From: Methanobacteriota archaeon | GTDB lineage: Archaea > Thermoplasmatota > Poseidoniia > Poseidoniales > Thalassarchaeaceae | Assembly: GCA_002730095.1 (NCBI GenBank) | Contig: PBZE01000023.1 | Coordinates: 1 to 37,934 of the forward strand | Length of the DNA: 37,934 nt | Direction of reading: 5' to 3' | Part shown: one piece after another, positions 1 through 7,885 of the stretch | How the letters are laid out: every line of letters starts with the position of its first letter | Position numbering within the stretch: the first letter of the stretch is position 1 | Program-made: the position numbers and the translations under genes | The notes under the pieces: model-generated | Databases searched by the model: none | What the model was told of the DNA's origin: nothing | The model's input: only the letters and a program-made list of their open reading frames with translations

Positions 1-537
1 AATTTGGGTTGCGGCACCACCTATGTTAGAAAACATCACTTCGGCTATGATCAATGGCACTGGTTCCAGATTCAGTACTTTGGCAATTTGGATTGTGACA
101 GGCACAATGAGGAGGATAGTAGTGACATTGTCCAGAAATGCTGAGAAAACAGCGGTTATGGTGCACAGAATGAATGTTAGTCTCCAAATTGAGCCACCGC
201 TGAACGCGTAAGCCTGAACTGCGGCCCATTCAAACACCCCTGTCCTACCGAGTATGTCGACAATAATCATCATGCCAATTAGCAATCCAATTGTTTCCTC
301 GTCTATCCAAGTGACTACGGTCCCTAAGTCAGGACCATTGCCGACATAGTGGAGAGTAACCACAGCAGCAATCCCTCCAATTGCAGCTGCCAGAGCCCTA
401 TGTACTATCTCAAACACAATCAGGGCATATACTGCGATTAGAATTGCGAAGGCCGCAGGGACTGCCCAATCGGGCATAACAGGGGGCGCCCATGCTCCTG
501 ACTCGGCTCCTGCTGCTAAGGCCCTTGTAAGGTACAT
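1..537 (-). CDS. ArsB/NhaD/P-protein-type ion transporter, 3' end cut by window edge
   Basis: This reading frame is open from ATG at 537 to the window edge (179 codons) and is missing from the ORF track because it is truncated. An in-frame TAG lies a few codons upstream, so 537 is the only nearby ATG. The translation is strongly hydrophobic, with about four membrane segments in what remains. It carries the family hallmarks FLDNVTTILLIVP and SNIGGAATQI; in the ArsB/NhaD/P-protein superfamily the latter is normally followed by GDPPN, which would lie off the window. Known members exchange protons or sodium for arsenite or other ions across the cytoplasmic membrane. The substrate cannot be decided from the N-terminal third. 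It is transcribed in the same direction as the CRM-domain gene upstream, with 61 bp between them holding its own TATA-like box. Confidence 0.8.
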   Translation of the reverse strand, partial: MYLTRALAAGAESGAWAPPVMPDWAVPAAFAILIAVYALIVFEIVHRALAAAIGGIAAVVTLHYVGNGPDLGTVVTWIDEETIGLLIGMMIIVDILGRTGVFEWAAVQAYAFSGGSIWRLTFILCTITAVFSAFLDNVTTILLIVPVTIQIAKVLNLEPVPLIIAEVMFSNIGGAATQI

Positions 538-560
538 GCATCTACGAAGGAAATACTACG

Positions 561-567
561 TAAATAT
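561..567 (-). promoter_or_regulatory. TATA-like box of the transporter gene
   Basis: On the minus strand the sequence reads ATATTTA at about -30 to -24 from the ATG at 537. This is where an archaeal TATA box sits if the mRNA is leaderless. It lies within the 61-bp gap after the CRM gene. Confidence 0.45.
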
Positions 568-598
568 GTCACTGTATGGACGCCATGAATAATACCAA

Positions 599-871
599 TC
601 ATTTGCCTGACCAGAGGACCACAACATTCCCTCTACTGAACGAAATCTTAGAAGAAGTAGATGAGGCGAGAGATGAGAATAACTCGGACCTCTGTGCAGC
701 GTCGCTGGCTATACCTCTGTTCAACTTTATTTTAACTAAAGACCTGCTAGACAGTTGATCGGAAATCTCCTCGATGACAGAATTGATTACACCCGATTTC
801 CCTATCCTCACCGTAATCGGAAGATTTGGGTCTGATGAAATCTTGATTATCCTACCTGGAATTTCTGACAT
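599..871 (-). CDS. CRM-domain (YhbY/CRS1-like) RNA-binding protein
   Basis: This 90-aa protein is the size of a single CRM domain. The N-terminal part has the family pattern IGKSGVINSVIEEI followed by LVKIKLNRG, and the C-terminal part has the closing strand GNVVVLWSGK. Bacterial YhbY associates with pre-50S ribosomal particles, and archaeal stand-alone CRM proteins are thought to act similarly in rRNA maturation. The start ATG at 871 follows the rnp4 stop with one base between, so it is last in an adk-rnp4-CRM run. Placement beside an RNase P subunit supports a role in RNA processing. The plus-strand ORF 576-758 is a shadow of this gene. Confidence 0.85.
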   Translation of the reverse strand: MSEIPGRIIKISSDPNLPITVRIGKSGVINSVIEEISDQLSSRSLVKIKLNRGIASDAAQRSELFSSLASSTSSKISFSRGNVVVLWSGK

Positions 872-872
872 A

Positions 873-1190
873 TTAATCTCTCACAAATGATGGGCCTAAA
901 GTTCTTACTTCTTCACAATCCAAGCAGGTTTTTTTCAATGATTTGGAGCGAATCCTTAACCGATAATTTATACCGGGAATCAAGGCTTTCTTGCATTTTC
1001 TGCATATTGAGAATCCATAATATCCACTTCTTCTAATGCCATGTTTCTTACCAATTCTGAGGATCAGGCTAGCCGCTGAGTTTGAAATATCGGTATCGTA
1101 ATTATTGAGCATTATGCACTCTAAATCTTTTATCGCCTCGGTGGCAACAGCCCTCCTAGACCTTGACCGCTTACTTCTATTACGGGACAT
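873..1190 (-). CDS. rnp4: Ribonuclease P protein component 4 (Rpp21/Rpr2 family)
   Basis: This 105-aa protein is a subunit of archaeal RNase P, which removes 5' leaders from pre-tRNA. Four cysteines in two CxxC pairs (C63/C66 in ICRKCKKALIPG and C89/C92 in TCLDC) form the zinc ribbon typical of Rpp21. The LIPGINYRLR segment between them is the most recognisable family signature. The N-terminus is very basic (SRNRSKRSRSRR), suited to RNA contact. The gene starts two bases after the adk stop and ends one base before the CRM gene, so the three are almost certainly co-transcribed. Confidence 0.88.
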   Translation of the reverse strand: MSRNRSKRSRSRRAVATEAIKDLECIMLNNYDTDISNSAASLILRIGKKHGIRRSGYYGFSICRKCKKALIPGINYRLRIRSKSLKKTCLDCEEVRTLGPSFVRD

Positions 1191-1192
1191 TT

Positions 1193-1846
1193 CTAACTTT
1201 CCAACTCCTTCTCTATCAGAGCAGAAACTTGCTCTATACTACCTCTTCCATCTATTGAAATTACTCTCAAAGCCGAATTCACAGTCTCGTTTTCCTTGTA
1301 CCAATTTGAAAGTGGCTTTGTTTGGCTATGGTACGCATTCAACCTACTCCTAACGGTGTCCTCTGTGTCATCCTTCCTCTGGACCAATCTAGAGGCTATG
1401 TCTAATGGTGCTGGATTGAATTTTACATGATAGATTTGACCGGTTTCTGGATCCATCCTCCTCCCAACAATTCTCTCAACTATTTCTTCGTCTGGAACCA
1501 AGATCATGATGACCATTGAAATCTCAGTGATTTCAGAAAGCTCCTCTGCTTGTGCGATTGTCCTTGGGAAACCATCGAAAAGGACTCCTTGTGAAGCATC
1601 ATCCTGAGCCATCCTTTCGGAGATTAATCCAATGATTATCTTATCAGGAACTAGTAATCCTGCATCCATATACTCTTTGGCTTCAATGCCTAGTTGTGAC
1701 CCTTCCTTGACTGCGGCCCTGAGCATGTCACCAGTCGATACCTGAGGCTTGCCTGTAACTCGGCTGATATTTCCTGCTTGAGTCCCCTTTCCGGCCCCTG
1801 GAGGGCCAAATAGCACTATAGAGGATGTGGAAGAATCTCTGTACAT
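1193..1846 (-). CDS. adk: Adenylate kinase (bacterial/eukaryotic long-type)
   Basis: Adenylate kinase interconverts ATP + AMP and 2 ADP. The 217-aa product has the P-loop GPPGAGKGT near residues 14-22, the NMP-binding segment STGDMLRAAV, the FDGFPRT motif, and a long LID (GRRMDPETGQIYHVKFNPAP) ending in RKDDTEDTVRSRL. It belongs to the bacterial-type family rather than the archaeal trimeric AdkA, and has no zinc-binding cysteines in the LID. ATG 1846 is preceded by a 31-nt gap after the protease stop. That gap holds a strong inverted repeat, so adk may be read from its own RNA or from processed protease mRNA. It leads the adk-rnp4-CRM run. Confidence 0.96.
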   Translation of the reverse strand: MYRDSSTSSIVLFGPPGAGKGTQAGNISRVTGKPQVSTGDMLRAAVKEGSQLGIEAKEYMDAGLLVPDKIIIGLISERMAQDDASQGVLFDGFPRTIAQAEELSEITEISMVIMILVPDEEIVERIVGRRMDPETGQIYHVKFNPAPLDIASRLVQRKDDTEDTVRSRLNAYHSQTKPLSNWYKENETVNSALRVISIDGRGSIEQVSALIEKELES

Positions 1847-1856
1847 ATGAATCCCA

Positions 1857-1879
1857 GATGGTTAGTGCTCATAACCATC
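1857..1879. repeat. Perfect 8-bp inverted repeat between the protease stop and adk start
   Basis: The arms GATGGTTA and TAACCATC are perfectly complementary around a 7-nt loop. The repeat overlaps the protease stop codon (1878-1880) and ends 10 nt before the adk ATG. There is no T-run after it on the minus strand, so it is not a typical terminator. It could be a processing or stabilising hairpin or an operator. Confidence 0.5.
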
Positions 1880-4800
1880 ACGGACGGTTCTGTTCCCACC
1901 ATAGATGACCATACGCGCTCCATTGCTCCATAGTCCATCCCTCTGGGAGCCCTCCAAGAGGCAAAGGAGGTGCACCTTCGGGAGCAGTGGGGATCTCTAG
2001 AGATGGCAGCGATGACGAAGCTATAGCATCCCTCATCTCCTCATCGGAAACTGTGCCTGTGAGAACCTCTCCGGAAGCGCTGGTCTCCAGTGCGGCGGCC
2101 CTTCTCTCCGTTTTTGACCCGGATAGTAATGCCGATCCAGGAGGTATCAATTCTTCTTCTGGCCGAATTGCCAAAGATGAAGACCTCCTCATCCTCATTA
2201 CCACGACTAACGATAGTGATACGATAACAAGGAAAATAGCGCCCATTGCCCATGAAGGGATAATCCCCTCAGTGGATTCACGGGCTTTACTGACTTTGAG
2301 TTGGAGATAACCATCGGTAGAGGATTCTAGACCGTTAGCACTGGAATTAGCAAAGAGTTCGACGTCGACGATTCCATACTCCGCATTTCCCGCTGGATCT
2401 GCAACTACTTCAATGACTATCGATTGACCTGGTTCGAGAGGACCTGCGGCTGACGGGTCAACTCCAATATTCCATCCCTCCTCGCCCTCTACTTCGAGAG
2501 AGACTTCAGTTTGCGAGTTTCCGATGTTCTGTAGAGTGACATCGAATGTCGCTGGATTTCCAGGAATAACATCTTCAATAACTGGATCCGAGATCGTGAG
2601 ATCTAACCACGCTGATTCCTTGACAGTTACATCCAGCCAGATGGTGCGTGAAAGATCTTCTCCAGCAGGAGTAATGAATTGTATAATCACCGGTATTTGG
2701 TCTTCTTGGGGCCCGGCAGATATCGCACCTGGAAGCTCCAATGCGACTGAAATCACCGCTTGCTGATTCATGGCCATTGCAAAGTTTCCTGCAGTCATGA
2801 AGCCCCCGGACCAGTCAGAAGGAATGCTTCCCAAAGTTAGTGAGACTATCAAGTCGACATTTCCAGTATTTTTGATCATGATATTAGCAACCCCTGTTAG
2901 ACCTGGTGCTGCGGAGATAGATTGGTCCCCCGATATATCTAGATCGGCTAGCTCCATAACAACCAACTTTGTTCTATTAGAAATGACCTCACCATCCGAA
3001 TGAGTAGTTCTGATTGTTATGGTATTTGAGTCACCCATCTGTGCGGCCATTGGAACTATGGTATTAATTTGGAAACTGGCAGTCTGACCTGCGAGAATTT
3101 CAACTGTAAACGTCTCGAACGTCTCTTCATCTTCGTGGACTATCTGTATTGGCCAAGTATTCAATGAAGAAAAGGCCTCGACTTCAAAGGTCATGGGAAT
3201 ATTTCCATCATTACTCACTTCCAGTAGTGTGGACACCATTTCCCCATTCAGAACTGCTCTATCGGGAGCCAGTGCAACGGGCCCTAGTGGGACTCCCTCA
3301 CCTGATGTGATATCAGTATGGAAATCGTCATTGGCCAGTACGAGTATAGTAACTGAATCATAGAGTACCAAGGATGGGTCATTTACTGACTGGGTCGTAC
3401 AGGTTACAGTTTCAGTGGTACCTGCTGAGGGTTCGCCGTTGGGTAGTTGCGGAACTCTGATTTTAATTGGGAGCGTGGTGTAGAGAAGTCTCCCAATTGG
3501 ATCTGTTAAAATTTCGGATGACTCAGAATCCCAGATATTAACGGGCCACGAATTATCAGTGGAACAAGAGACGTCATATTGAGTAGGGCCGTTTCCATCA
3601 TTCCCTACTGCGAGAGAGAATGAAGCCCAATTTCCGGGTTCTGCCTCTGCTCCTGCCTCGCCGGCCAATACTGTGACTAGCCCCTCTATTCTCTCAACTT
3701 CTGCCTCTAACCTAATTACATTGTTCACCGTTGGTGCGTTTATGTCAAATAAATTCAAATCGGTTACAAAAGTTCCCGGAAGTGCGAAAATCTCACCCGG
3801 TAGTGAGGAAGATGAAGATTCTGGATGAGCGGTAAGGTTCAGTTCGATAATTACAGAGTCCCCTTCCGTCCCCATCGGACTCAAATCCCATGGACCAGAC
3901 TCGTTCAAGAGTTTCCACCACTCATCAGAAGGAGGTTGAAGAACCCCATTCTCCGACACTACATTCACCGGGGAGACACTAAGTTGAACTGAAATCGGCG
4001 AGGTTCCTTCATTTTTGAGTTCTAACATGAAATACACGGAGCTTGAATCCCTTGGATTCATGGTCCTAGTTTTTGCATCTTGGAGCTCTGATGGAGAAGA
4101 GGGTTTCTCTCCACTCTCCAACAAAGGAGTCACTCTGACCCCTATCTGAGAAACTTGAACGACAATCTCAATGACATTGTTGTTGATGCCGATTAGCTCA
4201 TCATTCAGTTCATCCACTTCGGAGGAGGAGTCTAGGGAGAGCCTCAGGATGTGTTCGCCCGTTGATGAGAATGAATGCGGGAATGAAAGGGAGTCCATAG
4301 AGCCACCAGATAGCTGGGAGCGTCTGGAAGAGAGCAATAAGTCCCCTGTGGTGACATCATGAATTTCTACATCATAGGGAGTTGTGATAGCAGTGGCTTG
4401 ATTTCCCCATGCAGCCTCAATCAATACAGTATCGCCCTCTAATGGAGTTTCTATGGAAGTTGACAAGGAACCCTCGAAAACTGTTAGATCGGAATAATAC
4501 AACTCCTCGCCCATAGAGCTTACCACTAGAGAGTAATCTTGTATATCGCCCCCAGAATTGCCGACTCTGATGGTCCAGACGCCTTGTGAAGCATCCTCTA
4601 TCTTAACCCTTTCAAGATTATTTAGTCGATCTTCTGTACCTCCGGGAACGCTAAATCCTGAATTAAATTGGTTACCAATAAATGACACGCCTTGAGGAGA
4701 AGTCACTACTAAATCTAGGTCATTTACCAGTCTTGCTGCGGACTGATTTGCCACGGATGATCCTTTTACATCATTCCATGCAAGCGTGACATCTAATCCT

Positions 4801-6626
4801 GCACCGGATTGGACATCAAAGGTGTATGTGAATCCATGACCTGGATTTAGTTCTCTTGTATAGTCATACATTACACTCATTTCTTGCCCCGTGGGAGAGA
4901 GTGGGTAAAGGCTATTGTCGAGGGATAATTGCCCCCAACCCTCCGAAGGATTGGGGATATTGCTTGCTCCAATGTCCTCTGCACCGTTGATCAAAATTGC
5001 CCTGATCAAATCCGACCTTGGCTCACTCACCCCTTCCAATCTCAGAAATTGTCTGACCAAAGCAGAGGCCCCTGCGACGACGGGAGTTGCCATGGAGGTG
5101 CCGTTCATTGCGACATATAGAGGAGTAGACCCATCATCATGAGTAGCTGAAGAGCAGCCTACTCCATCGACAAGGCTTGCTTCGGCAGCCCTAGCAGAGC
5201 AGATTAGAACTCCGGGAGCGACTATCTCAGGCTTTATCCTGCCATCATTGGTTAGTCCAAGAGAAGAGAATGTAGCTACTCCTCCCTGAGGGGCTGTGTC
5301 GAGTGCTCCAGTAGTTGAGGCTCCTACAGTAAGGGCGTTTTTCGAGGTACCCGGTGGAGTTATTCCTTGGTCGGATCCTGAGCCAAAATCGCCAGCTGAG
5401 AAAAGAACCATGTATCCTGGATAGTCATATACAAAATCGTCGACGTTGGAAGATGTCTGGCTGTAGTTTCCTAGATTTGATGTCCCCCAACTGTTGGTAT
5501 GAATCCTAGCATTCTGATTCCATGAATGTGTGAAAAGTCCATAGAGTGACCCATAAATCCCAAAGAATCCGCTCTGCGACTCGTGAGTGTACATGTGGAA
5601 TGTGGCACTGGGTGCGACTCCAGTCATCGATGAGTCCCCTGTGCCGTCGCCAAGTAGCGTGGCAGCGACATGCGTGCCATGACCATTGAGCATGTCCGAA
5701 TTATCATTATCTGGTCCAAATTGGCTGTACACAGACCTGATTCTTCCATCGAAGTCGCCGTGATCCTCATCCAGCCCAGTGTCCGAGATAGCAATCACTT
5801 CGCCAAAACCATCGAGAGTGGACGATGACATCTGGAATGCATCATTTATCCCCGTGATATTTCTTGCATTGCTATTGTAAATTGATGCTTCACTCTCAGG
5901 CTGAATGTGTAGAATTCTCCAGTCTGTGGACAGAAGGGGGACCCAAATGGAGCGAACTGCTTTCACAGTGCAAAGCCACGCATCACATTTTGAATTGGGC
6001 TCTTCGATTTGAGAGAATAACGACAAGTCTTTCTCCAGAGATGCCAGTTCTAATGCCCCCACATCGCTAGCTGGAAGAATCTCCAAATTCACTAAAGAAG
6101 ATGGGTCTAATGACATTATTTCGGGCGATATCCTCCACAAATCTGGCATTGTGCCAAACCATCTTACGTCATCAATACCATTTATGATTGAATCGCCGGG
6201 AACGTTAGGGTGGAATCTTACTAACAGGGAATTGTCAGGCATGTAATCCAAGACTGATCCGCCAGCATCCAGAACAGCTGATACGATTCCCGAGATATCG
6301 GAGTCTACGGATTGAATAATGTAGATAGGCATGTGGGACTCTATCCCTTCAGTCGAGCCTCCTTCCCAGTCAAAGGTAGGAATTTCTTGATCCAATGGAT
6401 CAAATGAGCCGAATGGCGAGTGAATTAGGCCGGATGACTGTTTGATCTGGTGGATGTATCCAACTGGGTCTTCGAATGCATTCCAATTTGGCCCTTGTGA
6501 AGATTCTTCATCTGATTGGCCGGAGTCTCTTTCTGGGACATCAAATGATGACCCTGAAACCATTCCAGAAAATGAAGAAAATAACAAAACCGTAATCACA
6601 AGGAAAGGTGTTTTCCTTGCATACAT
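1878..6626 (-). CDS. Large secreted subtilisin-like (S8) protease, membrane-anchored
   Basis: This 1582-aa protein begins with a signal peptide (LVITVLLFSSFSGMVSGSS). A propeptide-like region follows to about residue 250, then an S8 domain at about 265-560. The catalytic triad is visible: D282 in AISDTGLD, H316 in NGHGTHVAA and S511 in NGTSMATPVVAG; the oxyanion Asn is N378 in HTNSWGT. Next comes a jelly-roll/P-like domain (LVNDLDLVVTSPQG), as in KP-43-type proteases. About 800 residues of repeated beta-sandwich domains with NEGTSPI- or NTGNVDL-type motifs follow. One membrane helix (about 1456-1477) leads to a roughly 105-residue cytosolic tail ending in a Trp-rich motif (GWTMEQWSAYGHLWW). 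It is probably displayed outside the cell to degrade proteins. Its promoter region holds two inverted repeats and a TTCAAA-like box. Confidence 0.93.
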   Translation of the reverse strand: MYARKTPFLVITVLLFSSFSGMVSGSSFDVPERDSGQSDEESSQGPNWNAFEDPVGYIHQIKQSSGLIHSPFGSFDPLDQEIPTFDWEGGSTEGIESHMPIYIIQSVDSDISGIVSAVLDAGGSVLDYMPDNSLLVRFHPNVPGDSIINGIDDVRWFGTMPDLWRISPEIMSLDPSSLVNLEILPASDVGALELASLEKDLSLFSQIEEPNSKCDAWLCTVKAVRSIWVPLLSTDWRILHIQPESEASIYNSNARNITGINDAFQMSSSTLDGFGEVIAISDTGLDEDHGDFDGRIRSVYSQFGPDNDNSDMLNGHGTHVAATLLGDGTGDSSMTGVAPSATFHMYTHESQSGFFGIYGSLYGLFTHSWNQNARIHTNSWGTSNLGNYSQTSSNVDDFVYDYPGYMVLFSAGDFGSGSDQGITPPGTSKNALTVGASTTGALDTAPQGGVATFSSLGLTNDGRIKPEIVAPGVLICSARAAEASLVDGVGCSSATHDDGSTPLYVAMNGTSMATPVVAGASALVRQFLRLEGVSEPRSDLIRAILINGAEDIGASNIPNPSEGWGQLSLDNSLYPLSPTGQEMSVMYDYTRELNPGHGFTYTFDVQSGAGLDVTLAWNDVKGSSVANQSAARLVNDLDLVVTSPQGVSFIGNQFNSGFSVPGGTEDRLNNLERVKIEDASQGVWTIRVGNSGGDIQDYSLVVSSMGEELYYSDLTVFEGSLSTSIETPLEGDTVLIEAAWGNQATAITTPYDVEIHDVTTGDLLLSSRRSQLSGGSMDSLSFPHSFSSTGEHILRLSLDSSSEVDELNDELIGINNNVIEIVVQVSQIGVRVTPLLESGEKPSSPSELQDAKTRTMNPRDSSSVYFMLELKNEGTSPISVQLSVSPVNVVSENGVLQPPSDEWWKLLNESGPWDLSPMGTEGDSVIIELNLTAHPESSSSSLPGEIFALPGTFVTDLNLFDINAPTVNNVIRLEAEVERIEGLVTVLAGEAGAEAEPGNWASFSLAVGNDGNGPTQYDVSCSTDNSWPVNIWDSESSEILTDPIGRLLYTTLPIKIRVPQLPNGEPSAGTTETVTCTTQSVNDPSLVLYDSVTILVLANDDFHTDITSGEGVPLGPVALAPDRAVLNGEMVSTLLEVSNDGNIPMTFEVEAFSSLNTWPIQIVHEDEETFETFTVEILAGQTASFQINTIVPMAAQMGDSNTITIRTTHSDGEVISNRTKLVVMELADLDISGDQSISAAPGLTGVANIMIKNTGNVDLIVSLTLGSIPSDWSGGFMTAGNFAMAMNQQAVISVALELPGAISAGPQEDQIPVIIQFITPAGEDLSRTIWLDVTVKESAWLDLTISDPVIEDVIPGNPATFDVTLQNIGNSQTEVSLEVEGEEGWNIGVDPSAAGPLEPGQSIVIEVVADPAGNAEYGIVDVELFANSSANGLESSTDGYLQLKVSKARESTEGIIPSWAMGAIFLVIVSLSLVVVMRMRRSSSLAIRPEEELIPPGSALLSGSKTERRAAALETSASGEVLTGTVSDEEMRDAIASSSLPSLEIPTAPEGAPPLPLGGLPEGWTMEQWSAYGHLWWEQNRP

Positions 6627-6641
6627 GGTTCCTTCGGAACC
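6627..6641. repeat. Inverted repeat touching the protease start codon
   Basis: On the minus strand GGTTCC-GAA-GGAACC is immediately followed by the ATG. The 6-bp arms and 3-nt loop could form a hairpin at the very start of the mRNA, or act as a DNA operator if the mRNA is leaderless. Confidence 0.45.
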
Positions 6642-6650
6642 CAGAAGGCC

Positions 6651-6677
6651 TTTTGACAGTTAACCTAATTTGATTAG
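6651..6677 (-). promoter_or_regulatory. Putative promoter of the S8 protease
   Basis: Read on the minus strand, this stretch contains CTAAT-CAA-ATTAG (5-bp arms), the element AATTAGGT, and then TGTCAAAAG. The TCAAAA box starts 30 nt before the ATG. The order and spacing resemble AATAGGGGT...TCAAAG upstream of the genes at 11251 and 15941. The rest of the 93-bp gap to gap shows nothing clear. Confidence 0.45.
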
Positions 6678-6719
6678 ACAATAATCATGCAATTTTAGAG
6701 TGAATCTTGTGTGGAGCAC

Positions 6720-7760
6720 TTAGATATTGTAGTAACTAGATATTGCGTCATCGGTCTTTTTTACGCTTTTTTGCCAGTTTTTCTCTATTTCCATTAGTGC
6801 TCTGACGCAATCAATATTCTCTGGAATTACATCACTCTCCTGATGAATGGCTTGGAAATAATATAATCTGTTACCCATAAGCCTAACTCCGTCCTCCCAG
6901 ACAAAGATTTCATGTAAGTCCCCCCACTTTCTACCAATGTCTCTGGCCATTTCCATAACTTCTGCAGTAGTAGTAATTCTATTACCCTCTCCATTCATTA
7001 CAATGACTCTAGGCGAACTCTTCCACATCTCTATTACTGACTCAGTCGAAAGTCCGTGTCCTTCAGGTAGATCTGCTATAATTGCGTGGACGTGCATTAT
7101 AGTTGTAGGGACTGCCACTGCCAGAGAGTTAATTTCTATCTCTGGCTTTACTGTCATTACATCTGGCCCGTGATGGCTGGGGACCTTAAGAACTGGCTTA
7201 ATTGCGTTTATTGGCCCCTTTTTCGAATCCCCCGGATCTGCTGCCCTACGGATCATCGTACATTCGACCTTCAATGAACCACAGTGTTCGTAAAGTGGGA
7301 CCAATGTTCGCGAAAGACCTGTCGTATTACAGGACACGACTCTAGTGGTTTCTGCCCCATAATTTTCCGAGTGGTTTGCGCATGAAGTGTATGAAAGGCC
7401 AGTGAGTGAATGTTTCTCCCCCCCCTGGAAGATACTCTTAACTCCTGCATCTTGGTATTTACCCAAATTCTCTGCCCCCATTTTTCCAGGGGAACAATCT
7501 ATGACCACATCAGAAATTGAAAGTAGGTCTTTAAGTCCCCCTTTGCACTTGAAAGGAGAGCTTTCGAAGGATGCGATCATATCTGGGTCATCAGAGGTAC
7601 AATAAATGTCGAAATTCTTCCTTACAGCCATTTCACAACCGAAGCTAGGGCCTGTCTTCGTGACTCCGACCACTTCCATGTCATCTTGTGCATCCACTGC
7701 ATCTGCAACTCTCTTACCTATCGTCCCATATCCATTGATAGCTACTCTCACTGTTGACAC
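6720..7760 (-). CDS. gap: Glyceraldehyde-3-phosphate dehydrogenase, archaeal type II
   Basis: This enzyme oxidises glyceraldehyde-3-phosphate to 1,3-bisphosphoglycerate, usually with NAD(P), in glycolysis or gluconeogenesis. The Rossmann start VAINGYGTIGKRVADAV, the catalytic cysteine in VVSCNTTGL, the RRAADPGDSKKGPINAI segment and HHGPDV identify the archaeal class. The ORF track begins at a TTG (7829), which adds 23 unusual residues. I prefer GTG at 7760 (VSTVRVAINGYG), which gives 346 aa and puts the catalytic cysteine near residue 144, as in known archaeal enzymes; GTG 7751 is also possible. AGGGGT lies a few bases upstream of 7760. The gene stands alone, divergent from the GXGXG gene across about 125 bp. 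Confidence 0.94.
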   Translation of the reverse strand: MSTVRVAINGYGTIGKRVADAVDAQDDMEVVGVTKTGPSFGCEMAVRKNFDIYCTSDDPDMIASFESSPFKCKGGLKDLLSISDVVIDCSPGKMGAENLGKYQDAGVKSIFQGGEKHSLTGLSYTSCANHSENYGAETTRVVSCNTTGLSRTLVPLYEHCGSLKVECTMIRRAADPGDSKKGPINAIKPVLKVPSHHGPDVMTVKPEIEINSLAVAVPTTIMHVHAIIADLPEGHGLSTESVIEMWKSSPRVIVMNGEGNRITTTAEVMEMARDIGRKWGDLHEIFVWEDGVRLMGNRLYYFQAIHQESDVIPENIDCVRALMEIEKNWQKSVKKTDDAISSYYNI

Positions 7761-7885
7761 ATTATGACCCCTGATGATATCGCCTCCGGTAGATGCTCTA
7801 TCAAGATAACTCAATATCTGCTGTTTCAACCTAAGTATTCGAAAACCTCCGTCACAATGAAGACATTGGCCAGACTCGCAGTACT

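Noticed and set aside
7761-7829. N-terminal 23-residue extension of GAPDH starting at TTG
   Set aside because: The extension is unlike archaeal GAPDH, whose N-terminus is the Rossmann strand itself; GTG 7760 fits the family length.
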